DNA of 64,000 bases. Source: Lasioglossum baleicum. Lineage: Eukaryota > Arthropoda > Insecta > Hymenoptera > Halictidae. A program made the position numbers and the translations under genes. Under the pieces are notes generated by a model that made no database searches, had not been told where the DNA came from, and saw only the letters and a program-made list of their open reading frames with translations. Of this stretch, positions 11,201-26,580 are shown one piece after another. The DNA lies in the NCBI RefSeq assembly GCF_051020765.1, contig NC_134942.1:868001-932000 (forward strand). Reading direction: 5' to 3'. Position 1 is the first letter of the stretch. Each line of letters starts with the position of its first letter.

Positions 11201-14200
11201 ACCGCCGTTTCCTCAAACTGTGTGTTCATAACTGGCACTGGGAGGATCGCAGTGCCACCACTGCGAGGAGGCCCAGGACTCTGCGCGGCATACGCTGGAA
11301 GAATGTCCAGCGTGGTAGGCACCGCGCAGAGACCTAATGGGCGTTATCGGGATGGACCTTTCGTTGCCGGTCGTGGTCGACCACATGATCGGCAGCGGGA
11401 GATCAAGAGCAGCGTTTGCCTCCTTCTGCGAGATTGTGATAACGCAGAAGGAGGCAGCGGAAAGGGAGAAGGAAGCCGACCCCCTCTCCGCCAGGAGTCT
11501 AGCATCGGCGGGGCAACCCCGACGAGGCCGACGGCCCCCAGTAAGGGGCCGCAGACGTAATGGCGGCGGTGGGACTACTTAGTACTTCCAACGCCGCCAA
11601 GGGGGGCTGGCCGTTAAGGCGTCCCCGGGGTGGGCAGGTCGCGGGGGGCGAGGTGGAGCAATAATCCCCTCTCCGCCTCTACAAAGATGCGACCTGCCGG
11701 TCGACCCCCCCTCCTTTTATTTTATAATATTTCATTTTATTCTATATATATTTTATATTCTATATTATAAATTTTATCTTTATCTTTCATTCCCTTTATT
11801 TTGCCACCCCTTCTTATGTTTGTTGTGTTTTGTCCATTGTATTTATTTACTTATTATTATTTATTTTTTATTGACTTTTATTTTATCTATTTTATCTATA
11901 CACGTTTTCATTTATTGATTTTATCTTTTATTTTATCGTATTTTTAAGTTTTATGCGGGTCGACCAGGGGGGTGGGACGGGGGGGGCCGACGCGAGCCGG
12001 AACTCGCCTGTGTCCCCCCCTTGTCGCGTGCGGAAAAAAATACAATGCAGCGTGTACGAGTATTTGCACATGTATAAAAATCGGATGGCGCGGTAACAAA
12101 AATTCTAAATTATACAGCACAAGTTGCAGCAATGCATGCGCATAAGTTAAATTACCTGCATACCGCCGTTTCCTCAAACTGTGTGTTCATAACTGGCACT
12201 GGGAGGATCGCAGTGCCACCACTGCGAGGAGGCCCAGGACTCTGCGCGGCATACGCTGGAAGAATGTCCAGCGTGGTAGGCACCGCGCAGAGACCTAATG
12301 GGCGTTATCGGGATGGACCTTTCGTTGCCGGTCGTGGTCGACCACATGATCGGCAGCGGGAGGTCAAGAGCAGCGTTTGCCTCCTTCTGCGAGATTGTGA
12401 TAACGCAGAAGGAGGCAGCGGAAAGGGAGAGGGAAGCCGACCCCCTCTCCGCCAGGAGTCTAGCATCGGCGGGGCAACCCCGACGAGGCCGACGGCCCCC
12501 AGTAAGGGGCCGCTGACGTAATGGCGGCGGTGGGACTACTTAGTACTTCCAACGCCGCCAAGGGGGTCTGGCCGTTAAGGCGTCCCCGGGGTGGGCAGGT
12601 CGCGGGGGGCGAGGTGGAGCAATAATCCCCTCTCCGCCTCTACAAAGATGCGACCTGCCGGTCGACCCCCCTCCTTTTATTTTATAAAATTTCATTTTAT
12701 TCTATATATATTTTATATTCTATATTATAAATTTTACCTTTATCTTTCATTCCCCTTTATTTTGCCACCCCTTCTTATGTTTGTTGGGTTTTGTCCTTTG
12801 TATTTATTTACTTATTATTATTTATTTATTTATTGGCTTTTATTTTATCTATTTTATCTATACACGTTTTCATTTATTGATTTTATCTTTTATTTTATCG
12901 TATTTTTAAGTTTTATGCGGGTCGACCAGGGGGGCGGGACGGGTGGAGGGGACAGACGCGAGCCGGAACTCGCCTCTGTCCCCTCCTTGTCGCGTGCGGA
13001 AAAAAATACAATGCAGCGTGTACGACTATTTGCACATGTATAAAAATCGGATGGCGCGGTAACAAAAATTCTAAATTATACAGCACAAGTTGCAGCAATG
13101 CATGCGCATAAGTTAAATTACCTGCATACCGCCGTTTCCTCAAACTGTGTGTTCATAACTGGCACTGGGAGGATCGCAGTGCCACCACTGCGAGGAGGCC
13201 CAGGACTCTGCGCGGCATACGCTGGAAGAATGTCCAGCGTGGTAGGCACCGCGCAGAGACCTAATGGGCGTTATCGGGATGGACCTTTCGTTGCCGGTCG
13301 TGGTCGACCACATGATCGGCAGCGGGAGGTCAAGAGCAGCGTTTGCCTCCTCCTGCGAGATTGTGATAACGCAGAAGGAGGCAGCGGAAAGGGAGAGGGA
13401 AGCCGACCCCCTCTCCGCCAGGAGTCTAGCATCGGCGGGGCAACCCCGACGAGGCCGACGGCCCCCAGTAAGGGGCCGCAGACGTAATGGCGGCGGTGGG
13501 ACTACTTAGTACTTCCAACGCCGCCAAGGGGGGCTGGCCGTTAAGGCGTCCCCGGGGTGGGCAGGTCGCGGGGGGCGAGGTGGAGCAATAATCCCCTCTC
13601 CGCCTCTACAAAGATGCGACCTGCCGGTCGACCCCCCTCCTTTTATTTTATAATATTTCATTTTATTCTATATATATTTTATATTCTATATTATAAATTT
13701 TATCTTTATCTTTCATTCCCTTTATTTTGCCACCCCTTCTTATGTTCGTTGTGTTTTGTCCATTGTATTTATTTCCTTATTATTATTTATTTATTGACTT
13801 TTATTTTATCTATTTTATCTATACACGTTTTCATTTATTGATTTTATCTTTTATTTTATCGTATTTTTAAGTTTTATGCGGGTCGACCAGGGGGGTGGGA
13901 CGGGGGGGGGACCGACGCGAGCCGGAACTCGCCTGTGTCCCCCCCTTGTCGCGTGCGGAAAAAAATACAATGCAGCGTGTACGAGTATTTGCACATGTAT
14001 AAAAATCGGATGGCGCGGTAACAAAAATTCTAAATTATACAGCACAAGTTGCAGCAATGCATGCGCATAAGTTAAATTACCTGCATACCGCCGTTTCCTC
14101 AAACTGTGTGTTCATGACTGGCACTGGGAGGATCGCAGTGCCACCACTGCGAGGAGGCCCAGGACTCTGCGCGGCATACGCTGGAAGAATGTCCAGCGTG

Positions 14201-15021
14201 GTAGGCACCGCGCAGAGACCTAATGGGCGTTATCGGGATGGACCTTTCGTTGCCGGTCGTGGTCGACCACATGATCGGCAGCGGGAGGTCAAGAGCAGCG
14301 TTTGCCTCCTTCTGCGAGATTGTGATAACGCAGAAGGAGGCAGCGGAAAGGGAGAGGGAAGCCGACCCCCTCTCCGCCAGGAGTCTAGCATCGGCGGGGC
14401 AACCCCGACGAGGCCGACGGCCCCCAGTAAGGGGCCGCTGACGTAATGGCGGCGGTGGGACTACTTAGTACTTCCAACGCCGCCAAGGGGGTCTGGCCGT
14501 TAAGGCGTCCCCGGGGTGGGCAGGTCGCGGGGGGCGAGGTGGAGCAATAATCCCCTCTCCGCCTCTACAAAGATGCGACCTGCCGGTCGACCCCCTCCTT
14601 TTATTTTATAAAATTTCATTTTATTCTATATATATTTTATATTCTATATTATAAATTTTATCTTTATCTTTCATTCCCCTTTATTTTGCCACCCCTTCTT
14701 ATGTTTGTTGGGTTTTGTCCATTGTATTTATTTACTTATTATTATTTATTTATTTATTGGCTTTTATTTTATCTATTTTATCTATACACGTTTTCATTTA
14801 TTGATTTTATCTTTTATTTTATCGTATTTTTAAGTTTTATGCGGGTCGACCAGGGGGGCGGGACGGGTGGAGGGGACAGACGCGAGCCGGAACTCGCCTC
14901 TGTCCCCTCCTTGTCGCGTGCGGAAAAAAATACAATGCAGCGTGTACGACTATTTGCACATGTATAAAAATCGGATGGCGCGGTAACCAAAATTCTAAAT
15001 TATACAGCACAAGTTGCAGCA
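8284..15021 (+). repeat. Units 9-15, containing a two-unit block repeated at 4,813 bp
   Basis: Units 9 and 14 share CCTCCTCCTGCGAG, GTTCGTTGTG and TTTCCTTATT. Units 10 and 15 share TTCATGACTGG, the TGA stop and GACCCCCTCC followed by TTATAAAATTTC. Homology fades in units 11 and 16, so the duplicated block is about two units (roughly 8.2-10.1 kb and 13.0-14.9 kb). Units 11-13 between them are mosaics of other types. Confidence 0.75.
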
Positions 15022-18000
15022 ATGCATGCGCATAAGTTAAATTACCTGCATACCGCCGTTTCCTCAAACTGTGTGTTCATAACTGGCACTGGGAGGATCG
15101 CAGTGCCACCACTGCGAGGAGGCCCAGGACTCTGCGCGGCATACGCTGGAAGAATGTCCAGCGTGGTAGGCACCGCGCAGAGACCTAATGGGCGTTATCG
15201 GGATGGACCTTTCGTTGCCGGTCGTGGTCGACCACGTGATCGGCAGCGGGAGGTCAAGAGCAGCGTTTGCCTCCTCCTGCGAGATTGTGATAACGCAGAA
15301 GGAGGCAGCGGAAAGGGAGAGGGAAGCCGACCCCCTCTCCGCCAGGAGTCTAGCATCGGTGGGGCAACCCCGACGAGGCCGACGGCCCCCAGTAAGGGGC
15401 CGCAGACGTAATGGCGGCGGTGGCTCTAGTTAGTACTTCCAACGCCGCCAAGGGGGGCTGGCCGTTAAGGCGTCCCCGGGGTGGGCAGGTCGCGGGGGGC
15501 GAGGTGGAGCAATAATCCCCTCTCCGCCTCTACAAAGATGCGACCTGCCGGTCGACCCCCCTCCTTTTATTTTATAATATTTCATTTTATTCTATATATA
15601 TTTTATATTCTATATTATAAATTTTATCTTTATCTTTCATTCCCTTTATTTTGCCACCCCTTCTTATGTTTGTTGTGTTTTGTCCATTGTATTTATTTAC
15701 TAATTATTATTTATTTATTTATTGACATTTATTTTATCTATTTTATCTATACACGTTTTCATTTATTGATTTTATCTTTTATTTTATCGTATATTTAAGT
15801 TTTATGCGGGTCGACCAGGGGGGTGGGACGGGGGGGGGACCGACGCGAGCCGGAACTCGCCTGTGTCCCCCCCTTGTCGCGTGCGGAAAAAAATACAATG
15901 CAGCGTGTACGAGTATTTGCATATGTATAAAAATCGGATGGCGCGGTAACAAAAATTCTAAATTATACAGCACAAGTTGCAGCAATGCATGCGCATAAGT
16001 TAAATTACCTGCATACCGCCGTTTCCTCAAACTGTGTGTTCATAACTGGCACTGGGAGGATCGCAGTGCCACCACTGCGAGGAGGCCCAGGACTCTGCGC
16101 GGCATACGCTGGAAGAATGTCCAGCGTGGTAGGCACCGCGCAGAGACCTAATGGGCGTTATCGGGATGGACCTTTCGTTGCCGGTCGTGGTCGACCACAT
16201 GATCGGCAGCGGGAGGTCAAGAGCAGCGTTTGCCTCCTTCTGCGAGATTGTGATAACGCAGAAGGAGGCAGCGGAAAGGGAGAGGGAAGCCGACCCCCTC
16301 TCCGCCAGGAGTCTAGCATCGGCGGGGCAACCCCGACGAGGCCGACGGCCCCCAGTAAGGGGCCGCAGACGTAATGGCGGCGGTGGGACTACTTAGTACT
16401 TCCAACGCCGCCAAGGGGGGCTGGCCGTTAAGGCGTCCCGGGGGTGGGCAGGTCGCGGGGGGCGAGGTGGAGCAATAATCCCCTCTCCGCCTCTACAAAG
16501 ATGCGACCTGCCGGTCGACCCCCCTCCTTTTATTTTATAATATTTCATTTTATTCTATATATATTTTATATTCTATATTATAAATTTTATCTTTATCTTT
16601 CATTCCCTTTATTTTGCCACCCCTTCTTATGTTTGTTGTGTTTTTTCCATTGTATTTATTTACTTATTATTATTTATTTATTTATTGACTTTTATTTTAT
16701 CTATTTTATCTATACACGTTTTCATTTATTGAATTTATCTTTTATTTTATCGTATTTTTAAGTTTTATGCGGGTCGACCAGGGGGGTGGGACGGGGGGGG
16801 ACCGACGCGAGCCGGAACTCGCCTGTGTCCCCCCCTTGTCGCGTGCGGAAAAAAATACAATGCAGCGTGTACGAGTATTTGCATATGTATAAAAATCGGA
16901 TGGCGCGGTAACAAAAATTCTAAATTATACAGCACAAGTTGCAGCAATGCATGCGCATAAGTTAAATTACCTGCATACCGCCGTTTCCTCAAACTGTGTG
17001 TTCATAACTGGCACTGGGAGGATCGCAGTGCCACCACTGCGAGGAGGCCCAGGACTCTGCGCGGCATACGCTGGAAGAATGTCCAGCGTGGTAGGCACCG
17101 CGCAGAGACCTAATGGGCGTTATCGGGATGGACCTTTCGTTGCCGGTCGTGGTCGACCACATGATCGGCAGCGGGAGGTCAAGAGCAGCGTTTGCCTCCT
17201 TCTGCGAGATTGTGATAACGCAGAAGGAGGCAGCGGAAAGGGAGAGGGAAGCCGACCCCCTCTCCGCCAGGAGTCTAGCATCGGCGGGGCAACCCCGACG
17301 AGGCCGACGGCCCCCAGTAAGGGGCCGCAGACGTAATGGCGGCGGTGGGACTACTTAGTACTTCCAACGCCGCCAAGGGGGTCTGGCCGTTAAGGCGTCC
17401 CCGGGGTGGGCAGGTCGCGGGGGGCGAGGTGGAGCAATAATCCCCTCTCCGCCTCTACAAAGATGCGACCTGCCGGTCGACCCCCCTCCTTTTATTTTAT
17501 AAAATTTCATTTTATTCTATATATATTTTATATTCTATATTATAAATTTTATCTTTATCTTTCATTCCCCTTTATTTTGCCACCCCTTCTTATGTTTGTT
17601 GGGTTTTGTCCATTGTATTTATTTACTTATTATTATTTATTTATTTATTGGCTTTTATTTTATCTATTTTATCTATACACGTTTTCATTTATTGATTTTA
17701 TCTTTTATTTTATCGTATTTTTAAGTTTTATGCGGGTTGACCAGGGGGGCGGGACGGGTGGAGGGGACAGACGCGAGCCGGAACTCGCCTCTGTCCCCTC
17801 CTTGTCGCGTGCGGAAAAAAATACAATGCAGCGTGTACGACTATTTGCACATGTATAAAAATCGGATGGCGCGGTAACCAAAATTCTAAATTATACAGCA
17901 CAAGTTGCAGCAATGCATGCGCATAAGTTAAATTACCTGCATACCGCCGTTTCCTCAAACTGTGTGTTCATAACTGGCACTGGGAGGATCGCAGTGCCAC

Positions 18001-20800
18001 CACTGCGAGGAGGCCCAGGACTCTGCGCGGCATACGCTGGAAGAATGTCCAGCGTGGTAGGCACCGCGCAGAGACCTAATGGGCGTTATCGGGATGGACC
18101 TTTCGTTGCCGGTCGTGGTCGACCACATGATCGGCAGCGGGAGGTCAAGAGCAGCGTTTGCCTCCTCCTGCGAGATTGTGATAACGCAGAAGGAGGCAGC
18201 GGAAAGGGAGAGGGAAGCCGACCCCCTCTCCGCCAGGAGTCTAGCATCGGCGGGGCAACCCCGACGAGGCCGACGGCACCCAGTAAGGGGCCGCAGACGT
18301 AATGGCGGCGGTGGCTCTAGTTAGTACTTCCAACGCCGCCAAGGGGGGCTGGCCGTTAAGGCGTCCCCGGGGTGGGCAGGTCGCGGGGGGCGAGGTGAAG
18401 CAATAATCCCCTCTCCGCCTCTACAAAGATGCGACCTGCCGGTCGACCACCCTCCTTTTATTTTATAATATTTCATTTTATTCTATATATATTTTATATT
18501 CTATATTATAAATTTTATCTTTATCTTTCATTCCCTTTATTTTGCCACCCCTTCTTATGTTTGTTGTGTTTTGTCCATTGTATTTATTTACTAATTATTA
18601 TTTATTTATTTATTGACATTTATTTTATCTATTTTATCTATACACGTTTTCATTTATTGATTTTATCTTTTATTTTATCGTATATTTAAGTTTTATGCGG
18701 GTCGACCAGGGGGGTGGGACGGGGGGGGGACCGACGCGAGCCGGAACTCGCCTGTGTCCCCCCCTTGTCGCGTGCGGAAAAAAATACAATGCAGCGTGTA
18801 CGAGTATTTGCATATGTATAAAAATCGGATGGCGCGGTAACAAAAATTCTAAATTATACAGCACAAGTTGCAGCAATGCATGCGCATAAGTTAAATTACC
18901 TGCATACCGCCGTTTCCTCAAACTGTGTGTTCATAACTGGCACTGGGAGGATCGCAGTGCCACCACTGCGAGGAGGCCCAGGACTCTGCGCGGCATACGC
19001 TGGAAGAATGTCCAGCGTGGTAGGCACCGCGCAGAGACCTAATGGTCGTTATCGGGATGGACCTTTCGTTGCCGGTCGTGGTCGTCCACATGATCGGCAG
19101 CGGGAGGTCAAGAGCAGCGTTTGCCTCCTTCTGCGAGATTGTGATAACGCAGAAGGAGGCAGCGGAAAGGGAGAGGGAAGCCGACCCCCTCTCCGCCAGG
19201 AGTCTAGCATCGGCGGGGCAACCCCGACGAGGCCGACGGCCCCCAGTAAGGGGCCGCAGACGTAATGGCGGCGGTGGGACTACTTAGTACTTCCTACGCC
19301 GCCAAGGGGGGCTGGCCGTTAAGGCGTCCCCGGGGTGGGCAGGTCGCGGGGGGCGAGGTGGAGCAATAATCCCCTCTCCGCCTCAACAAAGATGCGACCT
19401 GCCGGTCGACCCCCCTCCTTTTATTTTATAATATTTCATTTTATTCTATATATATTTTATATTCTATATTATAAATTTTATCTTTATCTTTCATTCCCTT
19501 TATTTTGCCACCCCTTCTTATGTTTGTTGTGTTTTGTCCATTGTATTTATTTACTTATTATTATTTATTTATTTATTGACTTTTATTTTATCTATTTTAT
19601 GTATACACGTTTTCATTTATTGAATTTATCTTTTATTTTATCGTATTTTTAAGTTTTATGCGGGTCGACCAGGGGGGTGGGACGGGGGGGAACCGACGCG
19701 AGCCGGAACTCGCCTGTGTCCCCCCCTTGTCGCGTGCGGAAAAAAATACAATGCAGCGTGTACGAGTATTTGCATATGTATAAAAATCGGATGGCGCGGT
19801 AACAAAAATTCTAAATTATACAGCACAAGTTGCAGCAATGCATGCGCATAAGTTAAATTACCTGCATACCGCCGTTTCCTCAAACTGTGTGTTCATAACT
19901 GGCACTGGGAGGATCGCAGTGCCACCACTGCGAGGAGGCCCAGGACTCTGCGCGGCATACGCTGGAAGAATGTCCAGCGTGGTAGGCACCGCGCAGAGAC
20001 CTAATGGGCGTTATCGGGATGGACCTTTCGTTGCCGGTCGTGGTCGACCACATGATCGGCAGCGGGAGGTCAAGAGCAGCGTTTGCCTCCTTCTGCGAGA
20101 TTGTGATAACGCAGAAGGAGGCAGCGGAAAGGGAGAGGGAAGCCGACCCCCTCTCCGCCAGGAGTATAGCATCGGCGGGGCAACCCCGACGAGGCCGACG
20201 GCCCCCAGTAAGGGGCCGCAGACGTAATGGCGGCGGTGGGACTACTTAGTACTTCCAACGCCGCCAAGGGGGGCTGGCCGTTAAGGCGTCCCCGGGGTGG
20301 GCAGGTCGCGGGGGGCGAGGTGGAGCAATAATCCCCTCTCCGCCTCTACAAAGATGCGACCTGCCGGTCGACCCCCCTCCTTTTATTTTATAATATTTCA
20401 TTTTATTCTATATATATTTTATATTCTATATTATAAATTTTATCTTTATCTTTCATTCCCTTTATTTTGCCACCCCTTCTTATGTTTGTTGTGTTTTGTC
20501 CATTGTATTTATTTACTTATTATTATTTATTTATTTATTGACTTTTATTTTATCTATTTTATGTATACACGTTTTCATTTATTGAATTTATCTTTTATTT
20601 TATCGTATTTTTAAGTTTTATGCGGGTCGACCAGGGGGGTGGGACGGGGGGGGGACCGACGCGAGCCGGAACTCGCCTGTGTCCCCCCCTTGTCGCGTGC
20701 GGAAAAAAATACAATGCAGCGTGTACGAGTATTTGCATATGTATAAAAATCGGATGGCGCGGTAACAAAAATTCTAAATTATACAGCACAAGTTGCAGCA
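15022..20800 (+). repeat. Two copies of a three-unit higher-order repeat (2,891 bp), units 16-21
   Basis: Units 16 and 19 share the rare GGTGGCTCTAGTTAGTAC (15420 and 18313 areas) and CCTCCTCCTGCG. Their 3' parts share TTTACTAATTATT and GTATATTTAAG. Units 17-18 and 20-21 share TTTGCATATGT and TGAATTTATC. Unit 20 alone has GTGGTCGTCCAC, which breaks the conserved palindrome. Units 20 and 21 also share TTATGTATACACG in their AT-rich blocks. Confidence 0.8.
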
Positions 20801-23800
20801 ATGCATGCGCATAAGTTAAATTACCTGCATACCGCCGTTTCCTCAAACTGTGTGTTCATGACTGGCACTGGGAGGATCGCAGTGCCACCACTGCGAGGAG
20901 GCCCAGCACTCTGCGCGGCATACGCTGGAAGAATGTCCAGCGTGGTAGGCACCGCGCAGAGACCTAATGGGCGTTATCGGGATGGACCTTTCGTTGCCGG
21001 TCGTGGTCGACCACATGATCGGCAGCGGGAGGTCAAGAGCAGCGTTTGCCTCCTTCTGCAAGATTGTGATAACGCAGAAGGAGGCAGCGGAAAGGGAGAG
21101 GGAAGCCGACCCCCTCTCCGCCAGGAGTCTAGCATCGGCGGGGCAACCCCGACGAGGCCGACGGCCCCCAGTAAGGGGCCGCAGACGTAATGGCGGCGGT
21201 GGGACTACTTAGTACTTCCAACGCCGCCAAGGGGGGCTGGCCGTTAAGGCGTCCCCGGGGTGGGCAGGTCGCGGGGGGCGAGGTGGAGCAATAATCCCCT
21301 CTCCGCCTCTACAAAGATGCGACCTGCCGGTCGACCCCCCTCCTTTTATTTTATAATATTTCATTTTATTCTATATATATTTTATATTCTATATTATAAA
21401 TTTTATCTTTATCTTTCATTCCCTTTATTTTGCCACCCCTTCTTATGTTTGTTGTGTTTTGTCCATTGTATTTATTTACTTATTATTATTTATTTATTTA
21501 TTGACTTTTATTTTATCTATTTTATCTATACACGTTTTCATTTATTGAATTTATCTTTTATTTTATCGTATTTTTAAGTTTTATGCGGGTCGACCAGGGG
21601 GGTGGGACGGGGGGGGGACCGACGCGAGCCGGAACTCGCCTGTGTCCCCCCCTTGTCGCGTGCGGAAAAAATACAATGCAGCGTGTACGAGTATTTGCAC
21701 ATGTATAAAAATCGGATGGCGCGGTAACAAAAATTCTAAATTATACAGCACAAGTTGCAGCAATGCATGCGCATAAGTTAAATTACCTGCATACCGCCGT
21801 TTCCTCAAACTGTGTGTTCATAACTGGCACTGGGAGGATCGCAGTGCCACCACTGCGTGGAGGCCCAGGACTCTGCGCGGCATACGCTGGAAGAATGTCC
21901 AGCGTGGTAGGCACCGCGCAGAGACCTAATGGGCGTTATCGGGATGGACCTTTCGTTGCCGGTCGTGGTCGACCACATGATCGGCAGCGGGAGGTCAAGA
22001 GCAGCGTTTGCCTCCTTCTGCGAGATTGTGATAACGCAGAAGGAGGCAGCGGAAAGGGAGAGGGAAGCCGACCCCCTCTCCGCCAGGAGTCTAGCATCGG
22101 CGGGGCAACCCCGACGAGGCCGACGGCCCCCAGTAAGGGGCCGCTGACGTAATGGCGGCGGTGGGACTACTTAGTACTTCCAACGCCGCCAAGGGGGTCT
22201 GGCCGTTAAGGCGTCCCCGGGGTGGGCAGGTCGCGGGGGGCGAGGTGGAGCAATAATCCCCTCTCCGCCTCTACAAAGATGCGACCTGCCGGTCGACCCC
22301 CCTCCTTTTATTTTATAAAATTTCATTTTATTCTATATATATTTTATATTCTATATTATAAATTTTATCTTTATCTTTCATTCCCCTTTATTTTGCCACC
22401 CCTTCTTATGTTTGTTGGGTTTTGTCCATTGTATTTATTTACTTATTATTATTTATTTATTTATTGGCTTTTATTTTATCTATTTTATCTATACACGTTT
22501 TCATTTATTGATTTTATCTTTTATTTTATCGTATTTTTAAGTTTTATGCGGGTCGACCAGGGGGGTGGGACGGGGGGGGGGCCGACGCGAGCCGGAACTC
22601 GCCTGTGTCCCCCCCTTGTCGCGTGCGGAAAAAAATACAATGCAGCGTGTACGAGTATTTGCATATGTATAAAAATCGGATGGCGCGGTAACAAAAATTC
22701 TAAATTATACAGCACAAGTTGCAGCAATGCATGCGCATAAGTTAAATTACCTGCATACCGCCGTTTCCTCAAACTGTGTGTTCATAACTGGCACTGGGAG
22801 GATCGCAGTGCCACCACTGCGAGGAGGCCCAGGACTCTGCGCGGCATACGCTGGAAGAATGTCCAGCGTGGTAGGCACCGCGCAGAGACCTAATGGGCGT
22901 TATCGGGATGGACCTTTTGTTGCCGGTCGTGGTCGACCACATGATCGGCAGCGGGAGGTCAAGAGCAGCGTTTGCCTCCTTCTGCGAGATTGTGATAACG
23001 CAGAAGGAGGCAGCGGAAAGGGAGAGGGAAGCCGACCCCCTCTCCGCCAGGAGTCTAGCATCGGCGGGGCAACCCCGACGAGGCCGACGGCCCCCAGTAA
23101 GGGGCCGCTGACGTAATGGCGGCGGTGGGACTACTTAGTACTTCCAACGCCGCCAAGGGGGTCTGGCCGTTAAGGCGTCCCCGGGGTGGGCAGGTCGCGG
23201 GGGGCGAGGTGGAGCAATAATCCCCTCTCCGCCTCTACAAAGATGCGACCTGCCGGTCGACCCCCCTCCTTTTATTTTATAAAATTTCATTTTATTCTAT
23301 ATATATTTTATATTCTATATTATAAATTTTATCTTTATCTTTCATTCCCCTTTATTTTGCCACCCCTTCTTATGTTTGTTGGGTTTTGTCCATTGTATTT
23401 ATTTACTTATTATTATTTATTTATTTATTGGCTTTTATTTTATCTATTTTATCTATACACGTTTTCATTTATTGATTTTATCTTTTATTTTATCGTATTT
23501 TTAAGTTTTATGCGGGTCGACCGGGGGGGTGGGACGGGGGGGGGCCGACGCGAGCCGGAACTCGCCTGTGTCCCCCCCTTGTCGCGTGCGGAAAAAAATA
23601 CAATGCAGCGTGTACGAGTATTTGCATATGTATAAAAATCGGATGGCGCGGTAACAAAAATTCTAAATTATACAGCACAAGTTGCAGCAATGCATGCGCA
23701 TAAGTTAAATTACCTGCATACCGCCGTTTCCTCAAACTGTGTGTTCATAACTGGCACTGGGAGGATCGCAGTGCCACCACTGCGAGGAGGCCCAGGACTC

Positions 23801-26580
23801 TGCGCGGCATACGCTGGAAGAATGTCCAGCGTGGTAGGCACCGCGCAGAGACCTAATGGGCGTTATCGGGATGGACCTTTTGTTGCCGGTCGTGGTCGAC
23901 CACATGATCGGCAGCGGGAGGTCAAGAGCAGCGTTTGCCTCCTTCTGCCAGATTGTGATAACGCAGAAGGAGGCAGCGGAAAGGGAGAGGGAAGCCGACC
24001 CCCTCTCCGCCAGGAGTCTAGCATCGGCGGGGCAACCCCGACGAGGCCGACGGCCCCCAGTAAGGGGCCGCTGACGTAATGGCGGCGGTGGGACTACTTA
24101 GTACTTCCAACGCCGCCAAGGGGGTCTGGCCGTTAAGGCGTCCCCGGGGTGGGCAGGTCGCGGGGGGCGAGGTGGAGCAATAATCCCCTCTCCGCCTCTA
24201 CAAAGATGCGACCTGCCGGTCGACCCCCCTCCTTTTATTTTATAATATTTCATTTTATTCTATATATATTTTATATTCTATATTATAAATTTTATCTTTA
24301 TCTTTCATTCCCCTTTATTTTGCCACCCCTTCTTATGTTTGTTGTGTTTTGTCCATTGTATTTATTTACTTATTATTATTTTTTTTTTATTGACTTTTAT
24401 TTTATCTATTTTATCTATACACGTTTTCATTTATTGATTTTATCTTTTATTTTATCGTATTTTTAAGTTTTATGCGGGTCGACCAGGGGGGTGGGACGGG
24501 GGGGGGGCCGACGCGAGCCGGAACTCGCCTGTGTCCCCCCCTTGTCGCGTGCGGAAAAAAATACAATGCAGCGTGTACGAGTATTTGCACATGTATAAAA
24601 ATCGGATGGCGCGGTAACAAAAATTCTAAATTATACAGCACAAGTTGCAGCAATGCATGCGCATAAGTTAAATTACCTGCATACCGCCGTTTCCTCAAAC
24701 TGTGTGTTCATAACTGGCACTGGGAGGATCGCAGTGCCACCACTGCGAGGAGGCCCAGCACTCTGCGCGGCATACGCTGGAAGAATGTCCAGCGTGGTAG
24801 GCACCGCGCAGAGACCTAATGGGCGTTATCGGGATGGACCTTTCGTTGCCGGTCGTGGTCGACCACATGATCGGCAGCGGGAGGTCAAGAGCAGCGTTTG
24901 CCTCCTTCTGCAAGATTGTGATAACGCAGAAGGAGGCAGCGGAAAGGGAGAGGGAAGCCGACCCCCTCTCCGCCAGGAGTCTAGCATCGGCGGGGCAACC
25001 CCGACGAGGCCGACGGCCCCCAGTAAGGGGCCGCAGACGTAATGGCGGCGGTGGGACTACTTAGTACTTCCAACGCCGCCAAGGGGGGCTGGCCGTTAAG
25101 GCGTCCCCGGGGTGGGCAGGTCGCGGGGGGCGAGGTGGAGCAATAATCCCCTCTCCGCCTCTACAAAGATGCGACCTGCCGGTCGACCCCCCTCCTTTTA
25201 TTTTATAATATTTCATTTTATTCTATATATATTTTATATTCTATATTATAAATTTTATCTTTATCTTTCATTCCCTTTATTTTGCCACCCCTTCTTATGT
25301 TTGTTGTGTTTTGTCCATTGTATTTATTTACTTATTATTATTTATTTATTTATTGACTTTTATTTTATCTATTTTATCTATACACGTTTTCATTTATTGA
25401 ATTTATCTTTTATTTTATCGTATTTTTAAGTTTTATGCGGGTCGACCAGGGGGGTGGGACGGGGGGGGGACCGACGCGAGCCGGAACTCGCCTGTGTCCC
25501 CCCCTTGTCGCGTGCGGAAAAAATACAATGCAGCGTGTACTAGTATTTGCACATGTATAAAAATCGGATGGCGCGGTAACAAAAATTCTAAATTATACAG
25601 CACAAGTTGCAGCAATGCATGCGCATAAGTTAAATTACCTGCATACCGCCGTTTCCTCAAACTGTGTGTTCATAACTGGCACTGGGAGGATCGCAGTGCC
25701 ACCACTGCGTGGAGGCCCAGGACTCTGCGCGGCATACGCTGGAAGAATGTCCAGCGTGGTAGGCACCGCGCAGAGACCTAATGGGCGTTATCGGGATGGA
25801 CCTTTCGTTGCCGGTCGTGGTCGACCACATGATCGGCAGCGGGAGGTCAAGAGCAGCGTTTGCCTCCTTCTGCGAGATTGTGATAACGCAGAAGGAGGCA
25901 GCGGAAAGGGAGAGGGAAGCCGACCCCCTCTCCGCCAGGAGTCTAGCATCGGCGGGGCAACCCCGACGAGGCCGACGGCCCCCAGTAAGGGGCCGCTGAC
26001 GTAATGGCGGCGGTGGGACTACTTAGTACTTCCAACGCCGCCAAGGGGGTCTGGCCGTTAAGGCGTCCCCGGGGTGGGCAGGTCGCGGGGGGCGAGGTGG
26101 AGCAATAATCCCCTCTCCGCCTCTACAAAGATGCGACCTGCCGGTCGACCCCCCTCCTTTTATTTTATAAAATTTCATTTTATTCTATATATATTTTATA
26201 TTCTATATTATAAATTTTATCTTTATCTTTCATTCCCCTTTATTTTGCCACCCCTTCTTATGTTTGTTGGGTTTTGTCCATTGTATTTATTTACTTATTA
26301 TTATTTATTTATTTATTGGCTTTTATTTTATCTATTTTATCTATACACGTTTTCATTTATTGATTTTATCTTTTATTTTATCGTATTTTTAAGTTTTATG
26401 CGGGTTGACCAGGGGGGCGGGACGGGGGGAGGGGACAGACGCGAGCCGGAACTCGCCTGTGTCCCCCCCTTGTCGAGTGCGGAAAAAAACACAATGCAGC
26501 GTGTACGAGTATTTGCACATGTATAAAAATCGGATGGCGCGGTAACCAAAATTCTAAATTATACAGCACAAGTTGCAGCA
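20801..26580 (+). repeat. Units 22-27, containing a two-unit block repeated at 3,852 bp
   Basis: Units 22 and 26 share GGCCCAGCACTC and TTCTGCAAGATT. Units 23 and 27 share CACTGCGTGGAGG and a shortened A run (GCGGAAAAAATAC). The same pair recurs as units 31-32, a further 4,819 bp to the right. Units 24 and 25 share CCTTTTGTTGCCGG. Unit 25 has a private TTCTGCCAGATT. Confidence 0.8.
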